A stretch of DNA of 6,456 nt from Bacillota bacterium (GCA_023435855.1 JAEZLG010000097.1:1-6456), one strand, 5' to 3'; shown: positions 1 to 5,269, numbered from the stretch's first letter. Notes: generated by a model from the sequence alone, not told the origin. Program-made: numbers and translations.

Positions 1-344
1 CCTCTGTCAAGAAGGGCTGCGAAGTCGGCGAATGCGGCGCGTGCAACGTGCTCATAGACGGAGAAGCCTTTAACTCCTGCATCTACCTCGCGGTTTGGGC
101 GGACGGCAAAAACATCCGCACCGTAGAAGGACTGCTCGATCGCGAAGGCAATTTAAGCGATATCCAACAGGCTTTCGTGGATGAAGCCGCCGTTCAATGC
201 GGCTTCTGTACGCCGGGTTTTATCATGACAGCCGTCGAGATACTCGAAACAGGCAAGGAGTACACCCGCGACGAGCTAAGAAAGCTCCTTTGCGGCCATC
301 TGTGCCGCTGCAGGGGGTATGAGAACATCATAAACGCCGTTTAA
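1..344 (+). CDS. [2Fe-2S] iron-sulfur subunit of a molybdenum hydroxylase (xanthine dehydrogenase/aldehyde oxidoreductase type), 5' end cut off
   Basis: The reading frame is open from base 3 to a TAA at 342-344, giving 113 visible residues. The family is usually about 150-165 residues, so roughly 40-50 N-terminal residues lie outside the window. Two clusters are plain. The plant-ferredoxin-type motif has Cys at visible residues 6, 11, 14 and 26 (C-x4-C-x2-C-x11-C). The helical second cluster has Cys 66, 69, 101 and 103 (C-x2-C-x31-C-x-C), preceded by the Gln (QCGFC) that in this family contacts the molybdopterin cofactor. The subunit passes electrons from the Mo site towards FAD or another acceptor in the cytoplasm. 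Its Mo and FAD partner subunits are not in the window, so they would lie upstream or be unlinked, and the substrate cannot be told from this subunit. The in-frame GTG at 48 falls inside the first cluster and is not a true start. The family call is very secure. Confidence 0.95.
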   Translation, partial: SVKKGCEVGECGACNVLIDGEAFNSCIYLAVWADGKNIRTVEGLLDREGNLSDIQQAFVDEAAVQCGFCTPGFIMTAVEILETGKEYTRDELRKLLCGHLCRCRGYENIINAV

Positions 345-374
345 AAGACCATGAAAAAGCGGCTCGGCTTGTAA

Positions 375-400
375 CTTACTTTTCTTAAAAGAAAAGTAAG
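375..400. repeat. AT-rich palindrome, 12-bp arms, 30 bp after the Fe-S subunit gene
   Basis: The arms at 375-386 (CTTACTTTTCTT) and 389-400 (AAGAAAAGTAAG) are perfectly complementary, with only two bases between them. It could act as a 3' mRNA stem for the upstream gene, but no T-run follows on the plus strand (CAAAAGAAC follows), so it is not a typical intrinsic terminator. My recollection is that similar palindromes followed by CAAAAGAA occur dispersed in intergenic DNA of various bacteria, so this may be a copy of a dispersed repeat. That point is inference and was not checked. Confidence 0.6.
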
Positions 401-502
401 CAAAAGAACTTCGTGTTAAGGATAACAGAATAACTTTGAGCGCAAAATCGACCTAAATACGAGGCGTGTCACGAAAAACGGACATAACAGACAATAAAGT
501 GT

Positions 503-545
503 AAAACCGCTTATCTTTGCTATAGCAGCTAAGATGAGCGGTTTT
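503..545. terminator. Bidirectional intrinsic terminator between convergent genes
   Basis: The arm AAAACCGCTTATCTT (503-517) pairs with AAGATGAGCGGTTTT (531-545) over 15 positions with one G-U pair. A few more inner pairs follow (GCT with AGC), closing on a small loop. The A-rich start and T-rich end give a U-tract in both directions. It sits between the plus-strand Fe-S gene ending at 344 and the minus-strand lipoprotein gene ending at 593, so it can terminate both. Confidence 0.88.
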
Positions 546-592
546 TATACCTGAAATCCACATTCAAGTGCCTGTGCCTTATGAGACAACGC

Positions 593-1255
593 TTATTGTG
601 ACATCCATTCTTCTCTGATCTTTTCAGCTATTTGCTGAAATCTAAGATAGGCATCCTCAGATTCATAAACATTAAACGACACCCAATTCCCCATTGACAA
701 ACGCTTAGGTTTCATCGGGTTTTCTGTAACCATGATGAAATACCCGCCTGTGAGCGTGCCTTGCCACAGAATATTCTCATCCTGTGGCAGCTCCGTTTTA
801 GAACAAGCCCTATAAATCTCCTTCGCATCCTCAAAACCTCCATAGAGCCGTGCAACCAACACAAGCGTCTCTCGCCAGTCCTCCCAACAGGCGGTTTTCT
901 CGTTCTGCCACCACTGTTTATTCTGCGGCTCGCGGAAAGCAACATCTAGTACGCGGCCAAGCTCCTCCGTATCGTAGCTGGTGATAAAAACGCCATTGTA
1001 ACCAACTCTATTCTCAGGTCGGTGTAAGGAATAAACGATGCTTGTATCCGTTCCGTCTGTGTTCTCGTCCGCCTGTTCGATACTCCAAGACAGCCCGGTT
1101 TCCTGAAGCGCCGCGGCAAGAGCCTCCTCCGACAATGGAAATTCAGGCTGCGGGAGCGGCTCCTTCTTTTGACATCCTGCTAAAAGCGCCGCAGCCACAA
1201 AAAGTGCATAAATCAATCGTTTCGTGTAATGATTGCGCCGGTGCATTTTAATCAT
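593..1255 (-). CDS. Putative lipoprotein of unknown function
   Basis: The protein has 220 residues. The N-terminus is a lipoprotein signal peptide: a basic n-region (KMHRRNHYTKR), a hydrophobic core (LIYALFVAAALLAG) and a lipobox LAGC with the acceptor Cys at residue 28, followed by a charged, proline-containing linker (QKKEPLPQPE). The mature part is soluble-looking, mixed alpha/beta and rich in acidic and aromatic residues, with a WW pair, a WEDWRETL segment and an LYGGFEDAKEIY segment. A GTG codon at 1270 opens the frame further, but that stretch contains the GGAG that serves as ribosome binding site nine bases before the ATG at 1255, so I place the start there. The protein is expected to be anchored on the outer face of the cytoplasmic membrane. 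I do not recognise the family by name; similar small lipoproteins are common in Clostridia. No convincing promoter was found in the 250 bp upstream. It is probably monocistronic, ending at the 503-545 terminator. Confidence 0.85.
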   Translation of the reverse strand: MIKMHRRNHYTKRLIYALFVAAALLAGCQKKEPLPQPEFPLSEEALAAALQETGLSWSIEQADENTDGTDTSIVYSLHRPENRVGYNGVFITSYDTEELGRVLDVAFREPQNKQWWQNEKTACWEDWRETLVLVARLYGGFEDAKEIYRACSKTELPQDENILWQGTLTGGYFIMVTENPMKPKRLSMGNWVSFNVYESEDAYLRFQQIAEKIREEWMSQ

Positions 1256-1504
1256 GATAGCAAACTCCACAGCTTCGGGTTGGCTAAGCTCTTCTGTATA
1301 GATACGCTGTAATCTTTCTTGTTTCGTGTTTCATGACATGCCTACTGTTTCAAAAAGAGTAGTGCTGACCACCGTACATGCTTCTTTGTATAGCATATCA
1401 CAGTGTCTCTTTTCTATCCCCTACTGTGTGCAATTTAAGTTTACCACTTTATCACTAGCTGCAACCATCGAAATCGGTTCCTACGCTGTACCCCGTTGCA
1501 CCAT
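1256..1504. other. Intergenic stretch with no supported gene
   Basis: This 249-bp stretch lies between the start of the lipoprotein gene and the left arm of the inverted-repeat element. Open frames on the plus strand here are short, lack a ribosome binding site and give low-complexity, family-less translations. It must hold the promoter of the leftward lipoprotein gene, but no good -35/-10 pair stands out; TATACA near 1296-1301 on the minus strand has no matching -35. One nine-base word, GCATATCAC (1393-1401), recurs right beside the outer end of the element at 1877-1885. Confidence 0.5.
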
Positions 1505-1592
1505 AAGCACCACGCAGTGGCCGTTTTAAGGAGGATAGGGGATTGTTAAGTGGCCTAAGGAGGGAAATCGGAATCCCTCCTGGCCCCTTAAC
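1505..1592 (+). repeat. Left inverted arm of the element, with internal hairpin
   Basis: The arm begins with a small dyad CCAC-GCA-GTGG (1510-1520). It then folds into a long hairpin: GTTAAG (1545-1550) with CTTAAC (1587-1592), GGCC (1552-1555) with GGCC (1582-1585), and GGAGGG (1559-1564) with CCCTCC (1575-1580). The apical loop reads AAATCGGAAT. In the other copy three of these pairs are changed on both sides, so the fold is conserved. No T-run follows it. Confidence 0.8.
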
Positions 1593-1788
1593 GCCTATCG
1601 TTTACACTTTGATGAATCAGTTTTCCACCGCATTTCTCATACCTGCCCTGACCAAAATAGGGCATACCTTTACTTGCCGAAAGATACACCTCTTTTCTCA
1701 TGCTCTACTCTCAGTACAATGCCAAACCTGCTCTCCCATAGCTTGTTATGATACGCGACGAAGCGTTTCGGACGCATAAATGTTATAT
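1593..1788. other. Core of the inverted-arm element, no gene seen
   Basis: These 196 bp between the arms have no frame with a plausible start, ribosome binding site and protein-like composition. The longer open frames that cross it also run through the hairpin arms, which argues against coding. No further repeats were found in it. Confidence 0.5.
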
Positions 1789-1876
1789 GCCAAGGGACCA
1801 GGGGGGATTCCGATTTCCCCCCTCCGGCCCCTTGGCGAACCCCTATCCCCCTTAAAACGGCCACTGCGTGGTGCTT
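1789..1876 (-). repeat. Right inverted arm of the element, with internal hairpin
   Basis: This is the reverse-complement counterpart of 1505-1592. Read on the minus strand it folds as GCCAAG with CTTGGC, GGCC with GGTC (one G-U pair), and GGGGGG with CCCCCC, with the same AAATCGGAAT loop. Its outer end carries the same CCAC/GTGG dyad (1861-1871). The G6/C6 stem is stronger than the left copy's. Because it lies downstream of the leftward gene ending at 1962, it could also stabilise or stop that transcript, although no U-tract follows. Confidence 0.8.
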
Positions 1877-1961
1877 GCATATCACGAACCATCATTACTA
1901 GGGGGTTTTACGTATACGCATTTCGTATGTTGGGGACGGAGTCCATATCCATGGATAGCCG

Positions 1962-2621
1962 CTACTTTTTTCGCTTAGCCACCGCAAGAAGGAGTCCCAG
2001 CACAATGGAAAGCGCTGCCGATAGGAATACGCGATATTCTGTAGGCAGCAAAAACGTAACGGTGTGCGCGGGTATCCAAAACAACGGAATGGTGCGAAAC
2101 ACAACAAAGCGTATAAAGCCCGCCCAATCGACCGCGTCCACTGCGTTTTTAAGGCTTAAATTCTTCTCGGTGCAGTATTGCTCGATCATGGTATCGGTAA
2201 CGCGGTGGAACGCCACCATCGCAATGCCAAACGTAAGGTTCATGATTGCACTTGTTAAGAGCGCGGTTAAAAAGAGACTGTTTTCCCCTGCAAGTATGCC
2301 CGCATTTTGCGCAGCGGCCACCCCGCCCGAATATAAAGGCATGAGAAGCGTAAGCATCATGCCGATTATGCCCCATACCGCGGCCTTTGCCCACGTGCCT
2401 TTGGGAAATGTAAAATGTCCCGCAACCACCTTGGAGGCAAGCACCTCACCCGTTGTAGCCAGCAGGGCAAACTTCAAAAAACCCATTAGGTACGGTATTT
2501 CTGCCGTATACCTTAAAAACACGGCTCTGCTTTGCGGAAAAATGAGCACCGCTGCCATAAAAAGCGGCACAACAACTACCATGGCAGCCGCAAGCCGCCC
2601 CGACTGGGGTTTGGTCGTCAT
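1962..2621 (-). CDS. Integral membrane protein, probable bacterial Mpv17/PMP22-family member
   Basis: The protein has 219 residues. The ATG is preceded by AGGAGA with an eight-base spacer, a clear start. Hydrophobic segments lie at about 12-28, 42-57, 81-97, 116-138, 168-190 and 199-214, so it is polytopic in the cytoplasmic membrane, with a basic KRKK tail. The C-terminal part has the pattern of the Mpv17 signature: W182-x-P184, then F190, P193, and YR at 196-197 followed by a hydrophobic segment. In eukaryotes this family forms peroxisomal and mitochondrial inner-membrane channels. The bacterial members are uncharacterised, so no transport substrate is claimed. It is probably its own transcription unit, since a bidirectional terminator separates it from the gene upstream. 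No good terminator was found after it other than the hairpin arm near 1800. The coding call is firm; the family call is moderate, resting on the C-terminal pattern. Confidence 0.8.
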   Translation of the reverse strand: MTTKPQSGRLAAAMVVVVPLFMAAVLIFPQSRAVFLRYTAEIPYLMGFLKFALLATTGEVLASKVVAGHFTFPKGTWAKAAVWGIIGMMLTLLMPLYSGGVAAAQNAGILAGENSLFLTALLTSAIMNLTFGIAMVAFHRVTDTMIEQYCTEKNLSLKNAVDAVDWAGFIRFVVFRTIPLFWIPAHTVTFLLPTEYRVFLSAALSIVLGLLLAVAKRKK

Positions 2622-2654
2622 GCTTGTTTCTCTCCTGTTGGATGTGATGGATTT

Positions 2655-2684
2655 ATTGTAACAGGAAACGAGGGATAATGGGAA
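2655..2684 (-). promoter_or_regulatory. Possible promoter of the Mpv17-like gene
   Basis: On the minus strand, TTCCCA (2679-2684) and TACAAT (2655-2660) are separated by 18 bp, and the -10 lies about 34 bp before the ATG. The -35 matches the TTGACA consensus at four of six positions. This is a weak call; a TATATAA just upstream is an alternative -10. Confidence 0.35.
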
Positions 2685-2730
2685 GAATTGCCGTTATATA
2701 TTACTTTCAGCCAATACCTTCTCTTACATA

Positions 2731-2764
2731 AAAGTACGGCAGTATTCGGAAACTGCCGTACTTT
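2731..2764. terminator. Bidirectional intrinsic terminator after the lactamase-like/GNAT gene
   Basis: The arm AAAGTACGGCAGT (2731-2743) is perfectly complementary to ACTGCCGTACTTT (2752-2764) with an eight-base loop. On the minus strand it is followed by a T-rich run, and on the plus strand the right arm continues as CTTTTT. It lies 36 bp beyond the stop of the leftward fusion gene at 2800 and insulates it from the gene on its left. Confidence 0.88.
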
Positions 2765-2799
2765 TTCATTCTATTTGCCATAACGTCGCTGTTTGCTGC

Positions 2800-4284
2800 T
2801 TACAGCTTCATTTTTAAGAAAACGCCTTCCTCATACACGCTGTCGGCCACAAAGCCGACACTCTCATAAAGCCTTCGCGCCACAGGGTTTCGCCGATTTA
2901 CGCCTATTGTAAGCTCCTTTGCACCGCGCGCTTTTAGGTACTCTATGCCGTATTGCAAAAGAATTTTCCCGTAGCCACGCCCCTGAAAGCGGCGGTCGAT
3001 GAGCAAAAGGTTTACGAGGTACTCGTCTTTTTTCTTGTCTACCCTTAAACCGATGAAACCAACCGCACGGTTCCCCTCGATAAGTACAAAAGGCTTAAGA
3101 TGTTGGCGGTCGATGCAGCACATCGCAAGGCAGCTTTTTGCATCCGGAACAAAATCCACCTGGTCCGGCGCGATTTCAAGGTCCATCGCGCTGTAGCCAT
3201 AACGCCTGCCGCAGGGCACTACGCGCGGGTTTTGCGGGAAGGTGAAGGCGGCTTCCACCTCTCTTCTTAATTTGGGGCAAAACGCAGAGTATTCTCCGTT
3301 TTCGTACACCATTTTTTGATCCTCGTTTAATAGTACGAGATAGCTTACCCCGCTGAGCTGCGAAAAATAAAGACGTAGCGTACCCGCCGCAAAACCTACG
3401 TCCGCAACAACGGAGGTACCGTCTGCATCCTCAAAGCCAAGGCCGATTCCCTCGGTATTCATCCTCAGAGCATTTTTCCACATGCTCTTGCTTAAAAGCG
3501 AACCTTCTGTAAATGCGAACAGCAATTTTTCCAAATCACCGGCTGTTGTGGTAAACGCACGCTCCTTTGTAAGCTTTGGCATAACGACAAGCTCTTTGCC
3601 CTGCATTCTTCCGAAGTATACGGTTTCGCTCACAGCGCCTTCCAAGGTATCGAGCATATTAAGCGGCAAAAATACGTTTTGCTTTAAAAACGCAAAGAGC
3701 GAAAGTCCGCTCACACGCTCAACAATTTCGCGCAGCATCACAAGTTCCGAGCGATTATGTGTTTCAAACTCTAAGCCAGGCTTAAACCGGAGCTCCATAG
3801 TTCCGATTTCTGCAAGAAGCTCAAGATACGCCATTTTTTGCGAGTACATAAGCCTTTCTTTGACATACTGCTCCTCACAGGAAAGTGCTTTGTGCTCAGG
3901 GTCTTTGTCGAGTGCTTTACGCCATACGTTAACGATATAGTCGGGGATTCCGGAGCTTCCCTGCAAAAGCTCACGCACGGTAATATCTTTCGCATGTATA
4001 TACTCGGGCAAAAACCGGCTTACTTTATCAGAAAGCGCCAGCTTTTTTTTGTCTGCCAAAAGCAAAATGCATAGAGCCAAGAGATAACGTGCTTCGGGAT
4101 CGAAGCAAAACCGTGTAGAAAAACGCATGGGTACTTGCGCTTCCCGGTTTTCATAGCCATACGCCGAACAATGCAGCGTCTCACCGTTTTTATAAACGCC
4201 TACGATGCCTGAGGCTTCAAATTGCTGTGCAAGCGCATCTATTTGCCCACGCATAGTATCCATACTAGTCAATTGACGTTCCAT
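2800..4284 (-). CDS. Serine beta-lactamase-like domain (catalytic residues lost) fused to a GNAT N-acetyltransferase
   Basis: The protein has 494 residues from the ATG at 4284. A TTG at 4299 extends the frame by five codons but has only a T-rich sequence before it, whereas GGAGG (4289-4293) stands four bases before the ATG, a rather tight spacing. Residues about 10-345 follow the class C beta-lactamase/esterase fold: the LALSDKVSRFLPEY segment, LLQGSSGIPDY, and PGLEFETHN...REIVERVSG. The SxxK motif position reads PEAR (63-66), so Ser is Pro and Lys is Arg. The YxN motif reads THN (175-177), so Tyr is Thr, and no HxG or KTG triad is seen. Residues about 370-494 are a GNAT domain with the acetyl-CoA loop QGRGYG (434-439) and a typical C-terminal NPVARRLYESVGF. 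The likely role is acetyl-CoA-dependent acetylation of an unknown substrate, with the front half perhaps recognising a ligand. There is no signal peptide, so it is cytoplasmic. It has its own promoter and attenuator-like leader. Confidence 0.9.
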   Translation of the reverse strand: MERQLTSMDTMRGQIDALAQQFEASGIVGVYKNGETLHCSAYGYENREAQVPMRFSTRFCFDPEARYLLALCILLLADKKKLALSDKVSRFLPEYIHAKDITVRELLQGSSGIPDYIVNVWRKALDKDPEHKALSCEEQYVKERLMYSQKMAYLELLAEIGTMELRFKPGLEFETHNRSELVMLREIVERVSGLSLFAFLKQNVFLPLNMLDTLEGAVSETVYFGRMQGKELVVMPKLTKERAFTTTAGDLEKLLFAFTEGSLLSKSMWKNALRMNTEGIGLGFEDADGTSVVADVGFAAGTLRLYFSQLSGVSYLVLLNEDQKMVYENGEYSAFCPKLRREVEAAFTFPQNPRVVPCGRRYGYSAMDLEIAPDQVDFVPDAKSCLAMCCIDRQHLKPFVLIEGNRAVGFIGLRVDKKKDEYLVNLLLIDRRFQGRGYGKILLQYGIEYLKARGAKELTIGVNRRNPVARRLYESVGFVADSVYEEGVFLKMKL

Positions 4285-4494
4285 ACAACCTCCGTACAAA
4301 AAGAAAAACCCTTTCGAGCTGCGAAAGGGGACCGGAAAAAACTATTTTGGAGCGCGTTGCATCGCGCCGCCCCGTAAGGTCGTTCCCGTAACATCCCATT
4401 TTCGCAACAAGTACACGGGCAAATGCTGCCCGGTTAAAGCGCGATAATGGAATTAACGGTTCATGACCTCAGTTCTCCTAAATATTACATATTT
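4285..4494 (-). promoter_or_regulatory. Candidate cis-regulatory leader (attenuator or riboswitch) of the lactamase-like/GNAT gene
   Basis: Transcription from the 4501-4529 promoter would begin near 4494, giving about 210 nt before the ATG. In order the leader holds: a three-codon ORF, ATG AAC CGT TAA (4464-4453), with AGGAG ten bases before it; a hairpin CGGGCA/TGCCCG (4416-4432); the segment GCGAAAATGGGA (4394-4405); a hairpin GCGCG/CGCGC (4352-4367); and the terminator hairpin (4309-4329). GCGAAAATGGGA can pair with TCCCCTTTCGC (4321-4331), which contains the 5' arm of the terminator. This gives ten pairs around a small internal loop, a natural antiterminator. No T-box motif or other riboswitch class was recognised. 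The control signal is unknown: a small ligand, or ribosome stalling on the short ORF, are both possible. Confidence 0.6.
4298..4329 (-). terminator. Intrinsic terminator in the leader, just before the ribosome binding site
   Basis: On the minus strand, CCCTTTCG pairs with CGAAAGGG (plus coordinates 4322-4329 and 4309-4316) over eight bp around a CAGCT loop, followed at once by TTTTTCTTTTT (4308-4298). The GGAGG of the downstream gene begins four bases later. A terminator placed here stops the gene's own transcript, the hallmark of transcription attenuation. csrA readthrough would also end here. Confidence 0.85.
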
Positions 4495-4500
4495 GTAACA
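4480..4500. promoter_or_regulatory. Dyad at the predicted transcription start (possible operator)
   Basis: AAATAT-TAC-ATATTT (4480-4494) is a perfect inverted repeat. The overlapping minus-strand word TGTTAC-N6-GTAATA (4483-4500) is a near-perfect dyad. Both lie directly downstream of the -10 box, where a repressor site would be expected. It could also be chance in AT-rich DNA. Confidence 0.3.
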
Positions 4501-4529
4501 ATCATACCAAATATATATGCATATGGCAA
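4501..4529 (-). promoter_or_regulatory. Sigma-A type promoter of the lactamase-like/GNAT gene
   Basis: On the minus strand, TTGCCA (4524-4529) and TATGAT (4501-4506) are separated by exactly 17 bp. The -10 is preceded by TGG, an extended -10 (TGn). It starts 11 bp after the csrA stop codon and uncouples the downstream gene from the flagellar operon. Confidence 0.75.
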
Positions 4530-4539
4530 GGATAAAATA

Positions 4540-4812
4540 TCAACGGTCGTCGGGGAGTTCGTTTCTAAGAGTTTCCTCTGCCTTGCCGCTTACAGACGAT
4601 CCGTTTGGGAAAAGCCGTCCGATGGCAGGCGCATTGATGGCGGATTTATTGGCCTCTATGGTCGCGTCCACCAGTTCCTTACGAAATATGCGCGTTTCTT
4701 TTGGCGCGTTGATGCCGATGCGCACACGGTCGCCCTCTACGCCTAAAATTTCTATAGAAATATCCTTGCCGATGAAGAGAACTTCACCTGCCTTGCGTGA
4801 CAGAACCAGCAT
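4540..4812 (-). CDS. csrA: Carbon storage regulator CsrA (RNA-binding translational regulator)
   Basis: The protein has 90 residues. CsrA is a small dimer that binds GGA-containing hairpins at ribosome binding sites; in Bacillota its main known target is the flagellin mRNA. The sequence has the hallmark start MLVLSRKAGE with the RNA-contacting L4 and R6, the core GDRVRIGINAPKE, and R44, the second key RNA-binding residue. The family is usually 60-75 residues. Here residues from about 62 on form an extra 29-residue, polar, probably disordered tail. The start overlaps the 3' end of fliW by 29 bp, and GGAGG lies nine bases before the ATG, inside fliW. Translational coupling with fliW fits their antagonism. 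No terminator directly follows; the next one is the leader terminator at 4298-4329. Confidence 0.97.
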   Translation of the reverse strand: MLVLSRKAGEVLFIGKDISIEILGVEGDRVRIGINAPKETRIFRKELVDATIEANKSAINAPAIGRLFPNGSSVSGKAEETLRNELPDDR

Positions 4813-5269
4813 TGGCTTTATCCTCCCCGCTCAGCTTTTGAAGGATTTTATCGTAGATGGGATAACGAAGCGAAAGTGTTGCCGCATCGATGATGAGCTG
4901 CTTGCCGATGCCGCGTTTGGCGTTGACGACAATGGGCGATGCTAAGTTGGCTGTCATCTTTTTGACATCCTCCGGGATTACCACGACGCACAATACCAAA
5001 AGATCCTCCGGTGCATCCAGTTTCAAGTCCTCGAGCTCACTCTCACGTACGTCTACATAATAGTCGCTTATGAGCTCAAAGGGAATCACAACCGGCAGCG
5101 CGATATGCTTATTTTCAACGGATTGAAGCCAAAGCAGCGGCTTTGTTTCCTCCGTCTCCATAAGTATGAAACTTCTGAGCTCTTCAAAACCGGGTATACC
5201 GTTTGGAAATTGTAAGGCTTTTTTATCCGTCAGTTCGAATGTGCCGAAGCGTTCTGTTTCGATCAGCAT
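4784..5269 (-). CDS. fliW: Flagellar assembly factor FliW (CsrA antagonist)
   Basis: The protein has 161 residues, close to the usual 140-160. FliW is a cytoplasmic beta-barrel protein that binds either flagellin or CsrA. When flagellin is exported, freed FliW binds CsrA allosterically and relieves repression of flagellin translation. The sequence is typical along its length: the N-terminal ETERFGTFEL, the signature FPNGIPGFEELRSFIL, the WLQSVENKHIALPVV segment, and a conserved ASPIVVNAKRGIGKQLII strand-turn. The start is preceded by GGGGGAG four bases before the ATG. The last residues (about 152-161), encoded in the csrA overlap, are variable and polar. It lies 68 bp after the DUF6470 gene in the same operon, in the order known from Bacillus subtilis. 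Confidence 0.97.
   Translation of the reverse strand: MLIETERFGTFELTDKKALQFPNGIPGFEELRSFILMETEETKPLLWLQSVENKHIALPVVIPFELISDYYVDVRESELEDLKLDAPEDLLVLCVVVIPEDVKKMTANLASPIVVNAKRGIGKQLIIDAATLSLRYPIYDKILQKLSGEDKANAGSVTQGR

Larger units (their letters stand above)
1505..1876. mobile_element. Non-coding element with 88-bp terminal inverted arms (MITE-like or palindromic intergenic element)
   Basis: The two ends are inverted copies of each other over 88 bp, with 75 identical positions (about 85%), and enclose a core of about 196 bp (1593-1788). The outermost 26 bp of each arm are identical (AAGCACCACGCAGTGG followed by CCGTTTTAAG). There is no transposase gene inside, and no frame in the core looks like a protein. 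A small non-autonomous mobile element is the simplest reading; a BIME/REPIN-like doublet or a structured RNA locus is an alternative. No clean target-site duplication abuts both ends. It sits in the gap between two minus-strand genes and disrupts neither. Confidence 0.6.

Noticed and set aside
1543..1779. 78-residue plus-strand frame inside the inverted-arm element
   Set aside because: It begins within the left hairpin arm and its translation resembles no protein family. Selection visible here is on the base-paired structure.
1946..1957. 12-bp palindrome TATCCATGGATA just after the Mpv17-like stop codon
   Set aside because: It has no loop, no U-run and no second copy in the window, so neither a terminator nor an operator can be supported.
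1780..2661. 293-residue open frame on the plus strand
   Set aside because: It is the antisense shadow of the membrane protein gene at 1962-2621, which has a clean ribosome binding site and membrane-protein composition. The plus frame also runs through the inverted-repeat arm and has no start signal.
3482..3940. 152-residue open frame on the plus strand, Ser-rich
   Set aside because: It lies wholly antisense to the lactamase-like/GNAT gene, with no ribosome binding site; its Ser/Leu-rich composition is typical of a shadow frame.
4285..4380. T-box riboswitch suggested by ACGGGGCGGCGCG in the leader
   Set aside because: The conserved T-box UGGNACC bulge sequence is absent, so the resemblance is only G-richness.
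4282..4404. Longer leader ORF starting at the ATG in GCGAAAATGGGA on the minus strand
   Set aside because: It has no ribosome binding site and runs through the terminator, its U-run and the downstream start in another frame.
4517..4945. 142-residue plus-strand frame
   Set aside because: It is antisense to csrA and the end of fliW, both of which are certain.
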